Shown here piece by piece: positions 36,401 to 46,256 of a stretch of 64,000 bases of DNA (position 1 is the first letter of the stretch; every line of letters begins with the position of its first letter). Both the position numbers and the translations under genes were made by a program. The notes under the pieces are model-generated. The model saw only the letters and a list, made by a program, of their open reading frames with translations. It was not told the DNA's origin and made no database searches. Origin of the DNA: Geodermatophilus sp. DSM 44513 (lineage in GTDB: Bacteria; Actinomycetota; Actinomycetes; Mycobacteriales; Geodermatophilaceae); assembly GCF_032460525.1 (NCBI RefSeq), contig NZ_CP135963.1:1364001-1428000 (forward strand), given 5' to 3'.

Positions 36401-37198
36401 GGTCGCCCGGTTCCACCGCGGCCAGGCCGAGGTCACGGGCTTCAGCGTCGCCGAGCGGGTGCTGGTCGGGGACCGGCAGGGGTCCCTGGAGCTGCTGCGC
36501 TGGGCGCTGCAGCGCGGTGTGGCCCACGTGCTGATCGCCGACGCGATCGCCGACGGGGTGCGGACGGCGGCCCGGGTCTCCTCGGTCCGGAGCAGCAACC
36601 CCGGGGACCTCGCCCGCACGCTGAGGATGCCGCCGTGGAAGGTGAAGAAGGCCCAGGCGCAGGCCCGGGGGTGGAGCATCGAGGGGCTGCAGCAGGCGAT
36701 CGGCGTGGCCGCCGAGCTCAACGCCGACGTCAAGGGCGCGGCCGCCAGCGCCGACTACGCGCTGGAGCGCGCCGTCCGGCGGATCGTCGCCATCCGCCGG
36801 GAGACCGGGCGCGGCGCCCGCCCCTGAGCCGGGCGTGGGACGTGACCGGGTCCGGGGACGCGACGAGCCCCCGTCCCGGTGCGGGAGGGGGGCTCGTCGG
36901 GGACCGCGTGGACGCGGCCGGCAGGTCAGCCGGCGACGTCGGCCAGCCGCTTGGCCATGCCCGACTTGCGGTTCGCGGCCTGGTTCTTGTGGATGACGCC
37001 CTTGCTGGCGGCCTTGTCCAGCGCCTTGCTGGCCGTCTGCAGCGCGGTCGTCGCGGCGGCGGCGTCCCCGGCGTCGGCGGCGCTGCGGAAGCGGCGGACG
37101 GCCGTCTTCAGCGCGGACTTGACCGCGACGTTGCGCTGGCGCGCCTTCTCGTTGGTCTTGTTCCGCTTGATCTGGGACTTGATGTTCGCCACGCGTGA
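33404..37198 (+). CDS. comEC: DNA uptake channel ComEC/Rec2; frame has no stop at expected end
   Basis: The ComEC-like part spans 33404 to about 35750 (some 780 residues). It has an N-terminal soluble domain, a competence helix bundle with [15 protein letters not shown], and a metallo-beta-lactamase-like domain with [22 protein letters not shown] and [10 protein letters not shown]. No stop follows. The frame remains open through holA (another frame) and antisense rpsT to a stop at 37196-37198, and none of the three frames has a stop in 35440-35880. The end given is therefore the first in-frame stop. A lost stop or a local assembly error is likelier than a 1264-residue protein. Confidence 0.8.
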   Translation: MTAAARWSWLDLRLVPAAATVWAGTLLAPLLPVPVLAGAVPAAVLTAVLVARRYRSGRSVVLLGVLAALAVTATCTAVRETARAASPLADAAEGRRTVDLVLELNGDPTAVRGAGQPRVVVEATVRVLHDGPVRTRLDDAVVLFGPADEWRGLLPGQSVRVRAAVSPASAAEGLAARLSARAPPVLLGEPPWGQRAAGGLRDGLRETAVGVLGPRAGGLLPGLVVGDTTAADPVLVEDFRRAGLAHLTAVSGANVAILLAGVLAPLRRRAVDRRVQALVAVVALAGFVVLARPTASVVRAAAMAAVTLLALATGRSRAAVPALAAAVVVLLLADPRLARDAGFALSVAATAAIVLLAPGWSRRLRRRGWPLLLADAVAVAAAAGLATAPLVAGLSGLVSPVSLPANLLAAPAVAPATVLGLLATLAVPVAPPLGQALVWLAGWPVRWLVVVAQGAAALPDGATGWPAGVRGAVLLTVLVAAAGWLLWRFPRARPPAVAALVGVVVLGWPLRQVTRGWPPPDTVVVACDVGQGDALVLPTAPGEGLLVDAGPEVGPVDRCLDRLGIDTLPLVLLTHLDADHVGGLAGALSGRDVGVVATGTLSPAEDRLARLEDAVRRAGAQRAVLVPGERRTVGSATVEVLAPAPETATAALPANDLSLVVRVTQRGVRVLLTGDLSGAAEARIVARGVDLRADVVKVPHHGSADADRGFFAATGARVALISAGRGNSYGHPTARVLSWLAADGTRVHRTDTEGDLAVAGDAGAWGVAVRGPDGDAAAAGAAGTPAPAAVLRAGRRDRRSRVAPSRGGRSPVRSTSRTDLPPARGGRRGGAAARPRGVRRARRRARAPPRRRAARARRPGAAGRPARRRPGALAVRRPPGGRGDRGAGGRRCARRGAHRLRPGPRPGPHARRRPLRREAQRGPGQGVRGGGRGRRRLPAGHLGGRPDRVRAQRGPLGRRPDHRGRGRGPGRGGRRRPASAVLGRHPAGVGLRRHGGRRRGRPVPPRPGRGHGLQRRRAGAGRGPAGVPGAAALGAAARCGPRADRRRDRRRGADGGPGLLGPEQQPRGPRPHAEDAAVEGEEGPGAGPGVEHRGAAAGDRRGRRAQRRRQGRGRQRRLRAGARRPADRRHPPGDRARRPPLSRAWDVTGSGDATSPRPGAGGGLVGDRVDAAGRSAGDVGQPLGHARLAVRGLVLVDDALAGGLVQRLAGRLQRGRRGGGVPGVGGAAEAADGRLQRGLDRDVALARLLVGLVPLDLGLDVRHA
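35823..36827 (+). CDS. holA: DNA polymerase III delta subunit
   Basis: Clamp-loader subunit of 334 residues: [15 protein letters not shown] at the start, [35 protein letters not shown], and the late [20 protein letters not shown] at 35823 gives the usual short N-terminus; the upstream CACCAT is at -10 distance but weak. It lies wholly inside the open comEC frame, in another frame. Position after comEC and before rpsT matches mycobacteria. Confidence 0.93.
   Translation: MAAAPSAAPPAPTSRLRAVVGEEELLRARAVSAVRAAVLERHPDAELHELAAQGLPVGQLADVLAPSLFGGHRVVVVTGVQEAAGALVEALTGYARDPDPDLTLVVVHSGGKRNEALVKAFVAAGAAVDDCPRVTSVGDRIAFVRNEVRSAGGRITADAAAALVEAVGADLRQLSSAATQLVSDFGGTVDADAVARFHRGQAEVTGFSVAERVLVGDRQGSLELLRWALQRGVAHVLIADAIADGVRTAARVSSVRSSNPGDLARTLRMPPWKVKKAQAQARGWSIEGLQQAIGVAAELNADVKGAAASADYALERAVRRIVAIRRETGRGARP
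36859..36900 (+). terminator. Bidirectional terminator between holA and rpsT
   Basis: Arms CGACGAGCCCCC (36861-36872) and GGGGGCTCGTCG (ending 36899) form a 12-base stem around a loop with its own GTCCCG/CGGGA pairing. It lies between two convergent genes and can serve both. Confidence 0.8.
36926..37192 (-). CDS. rpsT: Ribosomal protein bS20
   Basis: An 88-residue bS20: [20 protein letters not shown] at the start, then [13 protein letters not shown] and [20 protein letters not shown]. It binds 16S rRNA at the base of the 30S subunit. Start GTG 37192. Between it and lepA (divergent, 37193-37382) is a GC-rich leader with no other feature recognised. Confidence 0.96.
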   Translation of the reverse strand: MANIKSQIKRNKTNEKARQRNVAVKSALKTAVRRFRSAADAGDAAAATTALQTASKALDKAASKGVIHKNQAANRKSGMAKRLADVAG

Positions 37199-37382
37199 GC
37201 CTCGGGTGTCTCGCAGGGAGGGGGTCTGACAGTGCGTCCGGACGGCGTGCGTCGGCGGACCGGCCTGCCAGGTTACCAGCGCCGCCACCGGCGACCCACC
37301 GGGCGGGTGCCCGCGGGTGGGCGGGGGCGCGCGACGGCGGTGCGCGCCGGGACGCGGCGGGCCGTGGGACGATGGCCGCACT

Positions 37383-39223
<1,841 letters not shown>

Positions 39224-39227
<4 letters not shown>

Positions 39228-39874
39228 GCGCCCGCGTCGAGGCCGTGTGCGTGGCCGCCGCCGGGGTGCTGGAGATCCCCGGCCGGGGCCCCACGCGCAG
39301 CGCCATCGACAAGCGACCGGTGCCCGGGCGGGTCGCCGTCCGCCCGCTGGGCTTGGACGGCGACACCCAGGCCAACCGCAAGCACCACGGCGGGGAGGGC
39401 CAGGCGGTCTACGCCTACGCCGCCGAGGACGCCGCCTGGTGGGAGGCCGAGCTTGACCGTGAGCTGCCGGCCGGGCGGTTCGGGGAGAACCTGCGGACGG
39501 CGGGCATCGACCTGACCGCTGCGCTGCTCGGTGAGCGGTGGGAGGTCGGCACCGCGCTCCTCGAGGTGACCGCCCCGCGCACCCCGTGCGCGAAGTTCCA
39601 GGCGTACTGGGGCGTGCCCCGGCTGGTCCGGCGGTTCACCGAGCACGGCGCGCCGGGCGCCTACCTGCGGGTGCTCCGCCCCGGCGACGTCGGTGCCGGC
39701 GACGCCCTCACCGTCGTCTCCCGGCCCGACCACGGGGTGAGCATCGGCCTGGCCTTCCGGGCGATGCTCACCGAGCGCGACCGGCTGCCCGAGCTGCGCC
39801 CGGCGCTGTCCGTACTGCCGCACAAGGACCAGCCGGCGATCGCCGAGGCGATCGCCGCCCGCACCACGCCGTAG
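39224..39874 (+). CDS. MOSC-domain protein (YiiM-like)
   Basis: A 216-residue MOSC protein related to the molybdenum-cofactor sulfurase C-terminal domain. Landmarks: [30 protein letters not shown] (split here across the conserved region), FGENLRTAG, and the conserved Cys in TPCAKF. YiiM-type proteins reduce N-hydroxylated compounds with bound molybdenum cofactor; the role here is inferred. It ends in TAG. Confidence 0.88.
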
Positions 39875-39885
39875 CCGGCGCGCGG

Positions 39886-39938
39886 CCGCCCTGCAGGGGC
39901 CCGCCACGAGCGGGCCAGTGGTGGGGGCAGGGGGGTCC
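39886..39938 (-). repeat. Intergenic hairpin repeat, copy 2
   Basis: On the minus strand arms CCCCCCTGC (39935-39927) and GCAGGGCGG (39894-39886) pair at eight of nine positions, around a loop with CCCCCACC, GCTCGTGGCGGGCCCCT. It begins a few bases after the stop of the Clp_N gene, the same placement as copies 1 and 3. Confidence 0.7.
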
Positions 39939-39942
39939 TCCG

Positions 39943-40488
39943 TCACGCGGCCAGTGCCGCCACGAGGTCCCGCCGCAGGGCGGCGACGTCCACGCCGCGC
40001 TCGTGCAGCACCTGCGCGGCCAGCCCCCGGCCCTCGCGGAGCAGCCCCAGCAGCACGTGCGTGTCGGTGATCCGGTTGTGCTTCAGCGCCAGCGCCTCGC
40101 GCAGCGAGAGCTCCAGCACCGTCTTCGCCCGCGGGGTGAACGGCACGTGGGAGGGGCTCGCCCGGCGTCGTCCGCCCGCGGGCCGGGCCTCCAGGGCACC
40201 GGGCCCGAAGGTCGCCTCCACCGCACCGCGGACGGCGTCCAGGTCGATGCCCAGGGTCCGCAGCGCGTCGGCGTCCAGGTCGCCCCCGCCCACGTGTGCC
40301 TGCACGGCGGCCGCCACCTCCTCGCGGGTCAGCCCGTGCCGGCGCAGCGCGGCGGCCGCGGGGGTGTCCTGCCCGAGCAGCGCCAGCAGCAGGTGCTCGG
40401 TGCCGATGGAGGCGTGCCGCAGCGAGCGGGCCTCCTCCTGCGCCAGGACGACGACCTGCCGGGCCTCGGCCGTGAACCGTTCGAACAC
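39943..40488 (-). CDS. Clp_N-domain protein
   Basis: A 181-residue protein made of two Clp_N repeats: MFERFTAEARQVVVLAQEEA with IGTEHLLLALLGQ (1-75), and FTPRAKTVLELSLREALAL with ITDTHVLLGLLREG (about 115-170). There are no AAA domains. The repeats match the N-terminus of ClpC, where adaptors and substrates dock. It follows the small HTH gene by three bases; together they look like a regulator with a ClpC-like docking module. Confidence 0.85.
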   Translation of the reverse strand: MFERFTAEARQVVVLAQEEARSLRHASIGTEHLLLALLGQDTPAAAALRRHGLTREEVAAAVQAHVGGGDLDADALRTLGIDLDAVRGAVEATFGPGALEARPAGGRRRASPSHVPFTPRAKTVLELSLREALALKHNRITDTHVLLGLLREGRGLAAQVLHERGVDVAALRRDLVAALAA

Positions 40489-40491
40489 GCC

Positions 40492-40725
40492 TCATCCCTC
40501 CCGTCGGAGCAGCCGTCGGCCGCCCGCGTACTTCTTGTGCACCGCCTGCCGGGTGACGCCCAGGTGCTGGGCGACCTGCTCCCACGTCCAGCCCTGTCCG
40601 CGGGCGTTGTCCACCTGCAGGGCCTCCAGCCGCTCGACCAGGTCGCGCAGGGCGCGGACCGCCCGCAGCCCGACCGCCGGGTCCCGGCTGCTTGCCGCGG
40701 AGGCCACCTGTGCCGCGTCTGCCAT
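40492..40725 (-). CDS. Small HTH DNA-binding protein paired with Clp_N gene
   Basis: A 77-residue protein with a helix-turn-helix near residues 46-66 (WTWEQVAQHLGVTRQAVHKK), ending in a basic YAGGRRLLRREG. Start ATG 40725. Two identical-length operators lie just upstream, so it probably represses its own operon with the Clp_N partner. Small HTH/Clp_N pairs are common in actinobacteria; the target process is unknown. Confidence 0.82.
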   Translation of the reverse strand: MADAAQVASAASSRDPAVGLRAVRALRDLVERLEALQVDNARGQGWTWEQVAQHLGVTRQAVHKKYAGGRRLLRREG

Positions 40726-40728
40726 GCC

Positions 40729-40772
40729 GTCAACTGTGGTTGACGCGCGGGGATCTGTCAACCTGCTTTGAC
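40729..40772 (-). promoter_or_regulatory. Twin 16-base operators before HTH/Clp_N operon
   Basis: GTCAACTGTGGTTGAC (40729-40744) and GTCAACCTGCTTTGAC (40757-40772), centres 28 bases apart, share GTCAAC-N5-TTGAC. The first is a full six-base dyad. They lie three bases before the HTH start codon, a typical autorepressor site. Confidence 0.72.
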
Positions 40773-40778
40773 GAGCGG

Positions 40779-41633
40779 TCAGTGACGGCGGATGTCGTGC
40801 CGGCCACCCCGCGGCGCGCGCCGGGGCGGCCGCTGCCCGCCGGCGACGACCAGCGTGAGCACCCGGTAGCGGTGCGGCCGGTGGGGCTCCAGCAGCGCGA
40901 GCATGCGGGCGTCGTCGGCCCGCGCCTCCCCGGCCAGCACCCAGGCCACCATCGAGGGGATGCCGTCGTCGCCGGGGATGACGGTGTCCGGGTCGCCCCA
41001 GGTCCAGGCCCGCAGGCACCCCGCCGTCCACGGCCCGACGCCCCGCAGCGAGCTGAGCGCGGGCAGGGCGGTGTCCGGCGATGCGTCGGCGAGTGCGGCC
41101 AGCCGGGCGGCGACCCGGGCTGCCCCGACCAGGTGCTCGGCCCGCCGGCGCTCCAGGCCCACCCGGTGCAGGTCGACGTAGGACAGCCGGGCCAGCGTCT
41201 CCGGCGCGGGCGGCAGCCGCAGCTCCGGCGCACCGGGCGCCGGGTCGCCGAAGGCCGTCACGAGCCGGGCCCACTGGGCGGCGGCGTCCTGGCGGGTCAC
41301 CCGCTGCTGGACGACCGTCCAGGCCAGGTCGTGCCACACCGTGCCGGTCGCCCCGACCCGGGCGCCGGGGTGCCGCCGCCACAGCTCGCGCAGCGGCCCG
41401 GACGCGGGGGCGAAGCCGGCCGGGTCGTCCTCGAGCCCGAGCAGCCGGGGCGCCCGCTCGAGCAGCCAGCCCGCCCCGTCGCCGGTGGTGCGCACGGCCA
41501 CCCCGGTGTGGTCGGCGTCCCAGGTCGCCCGCAGCACGCCGGGCCCGTCCGGGGTCAGCGTCGCGCGGGTGAAGGCGCCGGGCGCCAGGCGCACCGTCGG
41601 GTCGCCGCGCAGCGCGGCCAGGTGGCCGAGCAC
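40779..41633 (-). CDS. AlkA-like DNA-3-methyladenine glycosylase
   Basis: HhH-GPD DNA glycosylase. The hairpin LRGVGPWTAGCLRAWTWGDPD is followed by the expected catalytic Asp in IPGDDGIPSM. It removes alkylated bases. GTG at 41633 is the first standard start and gives 284 residues. Similarity seems to reach further, to a CTG at 41690 whose CTGA overlaps the esterase stop, so the true N-terminus may be about 19 residues longer. Confidence 0.8.
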   Translation of the reverse strand: MLGHLAALRGDPTVRLAPGAFTRATLTPDGPGVLRATWDADHTGVAVRTTGDGAGWLLERAPRLLGLEDDPAGFAPASGPLRELWRRHPGARVGATGTVWHDLAWTVVQQRVTRQDAAAQWARLVTAFGDPAPGAPELRLPPAPETLARLSYVDLHRVGLERRRAEHLVGAARVAARLAALADASPDTALPALSSLRGVGPWTAGCLRAWTWGDPDTVIPGDDGIPSMVAWVLAGEARADDARMLALLEPHRPHRYRVLTLVVAGGQRPPRRAPRGGRHDIRRH

Positions 41634-41686
41634 CAGCCGCGGGTCGACGCCGCCCAGCGCCAGGACCGTGCCGTCCCCGGTCGCCG

Positions 41687-42643
41687 TCAGGCCGCGCCCC
41701 CGACCGGGGGAGTGGCGGCCGCGGCGAAGGCCTCGGCCAGCCGGGCGCCGATCAGCCGGCGCGCGTCGTGGGCGGCGTCGACCAGCCCGCCGAGCAGCAC
41801 GAACGGGTGCACCTGGCCGGCGAAACAGGTGTACTGCGCCGGCACCCCCGCCGCGGTGAGCGCCGCGGCGTACGCGGCGCCCTCGTCGCACAGCGGGTCG
41901 CACTCGGCGGTGACCACCGTCGCCGGCGGCAGCCCGGAGAGGTCGGCGGCCCGCGCCGGTGACAGCCGCGGGTCGGCGCGGTCGGTGTCGCCCGCGTAGG
42001 CCTGCAGGAAGTACCCGATGTCCCGCTCGGTGAGGAAGTGGCCCTCGCCGTACGCGGCGTAGCTGGCGGTGCGGCCCACGCCGTCGGCGTCGGTCAGCGG
42101 GTAGACCAGCACCTGGTGCACCAGGGACGGGGTGTGCCCGCGCAGCGCCTGCGCCACCCCGGCGGCCAGGTTCCCCCCGGCGCTGTCGCCGCCCACCGCG
42201 ACCCGGTCCGGGTCGGTGCCGAGGCCGGCGCTGCCGTCCAGGAGCGCCCGGGTGACGGCCAGGCAGTCCTCGAACGCCGCCGGGAACGGCGCCTCCGGGG
42301 CTCGCCGGTAGTCGACGGCGACGACCGCCGCCCCGGAGTACCGGGCGAGGTCGCGGCAGGTGGTGTCGTGGGTGTCCAGGTCGCAGAGCACCCACCCGCC
42401 GCCGTGGAAGTACGCGAGCACCGGCAGGTCGCCGTCCGCCGACGGCCGGTACAGCCGCACCGGCACGTCCCCGCCCGGACCCGGCAGGGTGGTATCGCGC
42501 ACCTCGGCCAGCTCGGACCGGTCACCCGTCAGCGGGATCACGCCGAGCAGCTGGGCCCGGTTCTCCTCGACTGTGCAGGTGTCCAGCGGGGGAGCGTCGG
42601 CGACCATCGACAGGAAGGCCTCGGCCTGGGGGTGCAGCGGCAT
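41687..42643 (-). CDS. Alpha/beta hydrolase, hormone-sensitive-lipase family esterase
   Basis: Esterase of 318 residues. The oxyanion motif is HGGGW near residue 79, the nucleophile motif GDSAGG near 153, with the acid in ECDPLCDEG and the base His in GQVHPF. All three catalytic residues are in normal order. Acts on short-chain esters; natural substrate unknown. Downstream of the MDR gene on the same strand, but a strong hairpin separates them. Confidence 0.88.
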   Translation of the reverse strand: MPLHPQAEAFLSMVADAPPLDTCTVEENRAQLLGVIPLTGDRSELAEVRDTTLPGPGGDVPVRLYRPSADGDLPVLAYFHGGGWVLCDLDTHDTTCRDLARYSGAAVVAVDYRRAPEAPFPAAFEDCLAVTRALLDGSAGLGTDPDRVAVGGDSAGGNLAAGVAQALRGHTPSLVHQVLVYPLTDADGVGRTASYAAYGEGHFLTERDIGYFLQAYAGDTDRADPRLSPARAADLSGLPPATVVTAECDPLCDEGAAYAAALTAAGVPAQYTCFAGQVHPFVLLGGLVDAAHDARRLIGARLAEAFAAAATPPVGGAA

Positions 42644-42667
42644 GCGCGCACGCTAGGGCCCACGGCC

Positions 42668-42693
42668 GGCCGCCGGACAGGGGTCCGGCGGCC
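42668..42693 (-). terminator. Terminator after MDR dehydrogenase
   Basis: Perfect 11-base stem GGCCGCCGGAC/GTCCGGCGGCC with a four-base loop, starting eight bases after the dehydrogenase stop (42701). Confidence 0.75.
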
Positions 42694-42700
42694 ACCGGGC

Positions 42701-43678
42701 TCAGAGGGTGAAGACGATCTTGCCCGCGGTGCGTCCCTCGTGCATCCGCGCGAAGCCCTCGGCGGCCTGCGCGAGCGGCAGCTCCACGTCGATGACCGGG
42801 CGGACGCCGGTCACCGCGCACATCCGCACCAGGGACTCCAGCTCCTCGCGGGTGCCCATCGTCGAGCCGATCACCGACAACTGGGTGAAGAAGACCCGGT
42901 TGAGCTCGGCGCCGGGGTTGAAGCCGGTGGTCGCACCCGAGGTGACGATGACCCCGCCGGGCCGCAGTGACTTCACGCTGTGGCTCCAGGTGGCCTCGCC
43001 CACGGTCTCCATGACGCCGTCCACCCGCTCGGGCAGCCGCGCGCCGGTCTCGAACGCCTGGTCCGCGCCGAGGCCGAGGGCCGCCTGCCGCTTCTCCTCG
43101 CTGCGCCCGGTCACCCACATCCGGAACCCGGCCGCCCGCCCCAGCACGACCAGCGCGGTGGCCACGCCGCCGCTGGCGCCCTGCACGAGCACCGTCGCGC
43201 CCGGCCGCAGCCCGGACTTGACGAACAGCATCCGGTAGGCGGTCAGCCACGCCGTGGGCAGGCAGGCGGCCTCGGCGAAGGTCAACCCGCCGGGCTTCGG
43301 CACCAGGTTGCGCCGGGGGACGGCGACCCGCTCGGCCATCGTGCCCTGGTGCAGCTCGGAGAACAGCGAGCGCTTGGGGTCCAGCGTCTCGTCGCCGGTC
43401 CAGCCGGGGCTGGCGACCACGCCGTGCACGACGACCTCGTTGCCGTCCTCGTCCAGGCCCGCGGCGTCGGTGCCCAGCACCATCGGCATCCGCTCGGCCG
43501 GCAGGCCGACGCCGCGCAGGCTGAACAGGTCGTGGTGGTTGAGCGAGGCGGCCTTGACCTGCACCGTCGTCCAGCCGTCGGGCACCTCCGGGTCAGGGCG
43601 CTCACCGACCTCCAGCACGGACAGCGGGTCCTCGGGGGCGGGGGCTGAGACGAAGACGGCGAGCATGGCCGCGAGCAT
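42701..43678 (-). CDS. MDR-family zinc-type/quinone oxidoreductase
   Basis: Medium-chain dehydrogenase of 325 residues. The N-terminal GroES-like domain includes VQVKAASLNHHDLFSLRGVG. The Rossmann motif VLVQGASGGVATALV lies near residue 168. No four-Cys structural zinc lobe is seen, so it fits the quinone-oxidoreductase type using NADPH. ATG at 43678 is the longest start; ATG at 43666 is equally likely. Confidence 0.85.
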   Translation of the reverse strand: MLAAMLAVFVSAPAPEDPLSVLEVGERPDPEVPDGWTTVQVKAASLNHHDLFSLRGVGLPAERMPMVLGTDAAGLDEDGNEVVVHGVVASPGWTGDETLDPKRSLFSELHQGTMAERVAVPRRNLVPKPGGLTFAEAACLPTAWLTAYRMLFVKSGLRPGATVLVQGASGGVATALVVLGRAAGFRMWVTGRSEEKRQAALGLGADQAFETGARLPERVDGVMETVGEATWSHSVKSLRPGGVIVTSGATTGFNPGAELNRVFFTQLSVIGSTMGTREELESLVRMCAVTGVRPVIDVELPLAQAAEGFARMHEGRTAGKIVFTL

Positions 43679-43732
43679 GTCACCGCGGCCCTTGGGGTCG
43701 CACGGCGGCGGGGCCCGGGCCGCCAGCTCCCC

Positions 43733-44848
43733 TCACCGGAGCAGCGCGAGCCCCTCGGCGTCGAAGGCCAGCACCTCGTCGAGGTGGACGCACAGGGCAA
43801 GCTCGGACCCCTCCTGCAGGTCCTGGCGCTTGTCCAGCCGGACGACGAGGTGGTCGGCGCGCACGGCGCCGTCCGGCACCAGGCCGACCGGGTCGACGTA
43901 GGCGAAGACCTCCGAGCCCAGCCGCTCCACGCGGGCCACCCGCACCAGCAGCCGGTCGGTCCGGCCGGCGGTGTCGGCGGCGCTGCGGCCGACCACGTCG
44001 ACGCCCTCGGGGCGGATGCCCACGGTGACCTGTGTGTGCCCCGCGCCGGCGGCCGGGAGCGGCACCTGCAGCGACCCGGTGAGCACCGCCCGGCCGTCCC
44101 GGACCGGCACCCCGTCGACGAGGTTGATCGACGGCGAGCCGATGAAGGCGGCGACGAAGGTGTTGACCGGCCGCTCGTAGAGCTCGGTCGGGGAGCCCAC
44201 CTGCTGCAGCCGCCCGTCCCGGAGCACGACGACCCGGTCGCCCATGGTCATGGCCTCGGTCTGGTCGTGGGTGACGTAGACCGTCGTGGTGCCCAGCCGC
44301 TCCTGCAGGCCGGCGATCTCCGCGCGGGTGGACACCCGCAGCTTGGCGTCCAGGTTGGACAGCGGCTCGTCCATGCAGAAGACCTTGGGGTCGCGCACGA
44401 TGGCCCGCCCCATCGCCACCCGCTGCCGCTGCCCGCCGGACATCTTGGCGGGCTTGCGGTCCAGCAGGTCCCCGAGCTGCAGGACGCGGGCCGCCTCGGC
44501 CACCCGGGTGACGATCTCGTCCTTGGGGACGCCGAGGTTGCGCAGCGCGAACGCCATGTTCTCCCCGGCGGTCATGTTGGGGTACAGCGCGTAGCTCTGG
44601 AACACCATGGCGACGTCGCGGTCCCGCGCCCGCCGTCCGGTGACGTCGACGCCGTCGATGAGCACCCGCCCGGAGGTGACCGGCTCCAGTCCGGCCAGCA
44701 TCCGCAGGCTGGTCGACTTGCCGCACCCCGAGGGGCCCACGACCACGAGGAACTCCCCGTCGTGAACCTGCAGGTCCAGCCCGTCGACGGCCGGCCGGTC
44801 ACCGGGCGCGAACGACCGGGTCACCTGCTCGAAGGTCACCGAGGCCAT
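43733..44848 (-). CDS. Carbohydrate ABC transporter ATPase (UgpC/MsmX type)
   Basis: ATPase of 371 residues: Walker A GPSGCGKST, Q-loop MVFQSYALYPNMT, signature MSGGQRQR, Walker B VFCMDEPLSNLDAKLR, H-loop THDQTEAM. The C-terminal TOBE/MOP domain (GIRPEGVDVV) marks the CUT1 family. Last gene of the SBP-permease-permease-ATPase series on the minus strand; 31 bases separate it from the binding protein. May serve several sugar importers. Confidence 0.92.
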   Translation of the reverse strand: MASVTFEQVTRSFAPGDRPAVDGLDLQVHDGEFLVVVGPSGCGKSTSLRMLAGLEPVTSGRVLIDGVDVTGRRARDRDVAMVFQSYALYPNMTAGENMAFALRNLGVPKDEIVTRVAEAARVLQLGDLLDRKPAKMSGGQRQRVAMGRAIVRDPKVFCMDEPLSNLDAKLRVSTRAEIAGLQERLGTTTVYVTHDQTEAMTMGDRVVVLRDGRLQQVGSPTELYERPVNTFVAAFIGSPSINLVDGVPVRDGRAVLTGSLQVPLPAAGAGHTQVTVGIRPEGVDVVGRSAADTAGRTDRLLVRVARVERLGSEVFAYVDPVGLVPDGAVRADHLVVRLDKRQDLQEGSELALCVHLDEVLAFDAEGLALLR

Positions 44849-44879
44849 GCCCGGCCCCCCTCCCGCGTGCCGTGCCCGG

Positions 44880-46187
44880 TCACAGCAGCGGCTCGATGTC
44901 GCGCTCGAAGACCGTCCGGCTCTCCTCGCCCAGCGCGGTGAACACCGTCTCCACGTCCTCGCCGCCGGTGGTGACCCGGTCCAGGCCGGCACCGATGCGG
45001 GCGCCGCCACCGGGGAGGAACACCCGGGCGTAGTCCTGCGACTGGGTGTTCGCGCCGAGCTGCTCCAGCGCGGTGCGGGCGTTCGGGTTCTGCTCCAGGT
45101 ACGTCTGGGTCTCGGGGGTGTCGATGGCGTCCTTGCGCACCGGCATGTACCCGGTGGCCTGGGTGAAGGTGACGGTGTTCTGCGTGTCGGTGAGGAAGGC
45201 GATCAGCTCCATGGCCTTGGTCTTGCGCTCGTCGGAGATCCGCTGCGGGATCGCCAGGCCGGCACCGCCGGTCGGGCAGCCGGGGGGCGGGCCGGGCAGG
45301 AAGGCGGTGCCGAACTCGAAGCCCGCGGTCTTGGTCAGCCCGCCGAGCGAGCCGGTGGACTGCAGCAGGCAGGCGGCCTGCCCCGCGCTGAACTGGCTGT
45401 TCGGGTCGTTGGAGATGGCGATGTGACCGGCGCGGTACCGGTCCTGCAGGTAGCGGCCCGCCTCGAGGGACTCCGGGGAGGTGAACGTCGGCTCCCACTC
45501 CTCGGAGTAGGCCCCGCCGAAGGTCCAGATCATCCCCTGGAACTGCCAGTCGAGGTAGTTGCTGCCGTCGGGCAGCGCCATGGGTGCGATGCCCGGGTTG
45601 GCCTCGGCCAGCCGGGGTGCCCACTCGGCGAACTCCGCCCAGGTCTCCGGGCCGCGGTCGGGCAGCCCGGCGGCGGCCCACATCGGCTTGTCGTAGTAGA
45701 ACAGCGGCGTCGACCGGGCGTAGGGCAGCGCGTAGTTGCGTCCCTCGAACTCGTAGTCCGAGACCAGCGAGTCCACGTAGCCGCCGACGTCCAGCCCGGC
45801 GGCCGACCACAGGTCGTTCATCGGGGTGATGGCGTCGGTGAGGGCGAAGTTGAACCAGGTGACGTCGGAGGCGAGCACGACGTCGGGCAGCTCCCCGCCG
45901 GACAGCGCCGCGTTGAACCGCTGCGCGATCTCCTCGTAGCTCTTGCCGGCGGTGACCAGGTTGACGGCGGTGCCGGTCTGGGCGGTGTAGGCCTCCAGCA
46001 GCTGGGTCTCCACCGGCTTGGACTCACCGGGGTGGTTGGACCACATGGTCAGCGTCTCCACCGGCCCGGCGCTCTCCTCCGATCCGGAGGACGCCGTGGA
46101 GCCGGTGCCGGCGCAGGCGGACAGCCCGACCGCGCCGAGGGTGAGCCCGCTCAGCTGGAGGAACCTGCGGCGGTCGAGGGGGTGCAT
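44880..46187 (-). CDS. Extracellular sugar-binding lipoprotein (UgpB-like)
   Basis: SBP_bac_1 binding protein of 435 residues. The signal has twin arginines (DRRRFLQLSG) and a lipobox GLSAC, so Tat export with lipidation is likely. TMWSNHPGESKPVETQLLEAY and WAEFAEWAPRL resemble glycerol-3-phosphate/sugar binders; the ligand cannot be named. It stands between the ATPase and permease genes of the same cluster. Confidence 0.88.
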   Translation of the reverse strand: MHPLDRRRFLQLSGLTLGAVGLSACAGTGSTASSGSEESAGPVETLTMWSNHPGESKPVETQLLEAYTAQTGTAVNLVTAGKSYEEIAQRFNAALSGGELPDVVLASDVTWFNFALTDAITPMNDLWSAAGLDVGGYVDSLVSDYEFEGRNYALPYARSTPLFYYDKPMWAAAGLPDRGPETWAEFAEWAPRLAEANPGIAPMALPDGSNYLDWQFQGMIWTFGGAYSEEWEPTFTSPESLEAGRYLQDRYRAGHIAISNDPNSQFSAGQAACLLQSTGSLGGLTKTAGFEFGTAFLPGPPPGCPTGGAGLAIPQRISDERKTKAMELIAFLTDTQNTVTFTQATGYMPVRKDAIDTPETQTYLEQNPNARTALEQLGANTQSQDYARVFLPGGGARIGAGLDRVTTGGEDVETVFTALGEESRTVFERDIEPLL

Positions 46188-46256
46188 GGCTGAGCTCCTG
46201 TCGTCGGTGGACCGGGGTGGTGCGGGAGGGGGGAGGGGGTGGGTGCCGCGCGCGGG

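Noticed and set aside
37193..37382. Regulatory RNA between rpsT and lepA
   Set aside because: GC-rich leader with no hairpin or conserved motif that I could support.
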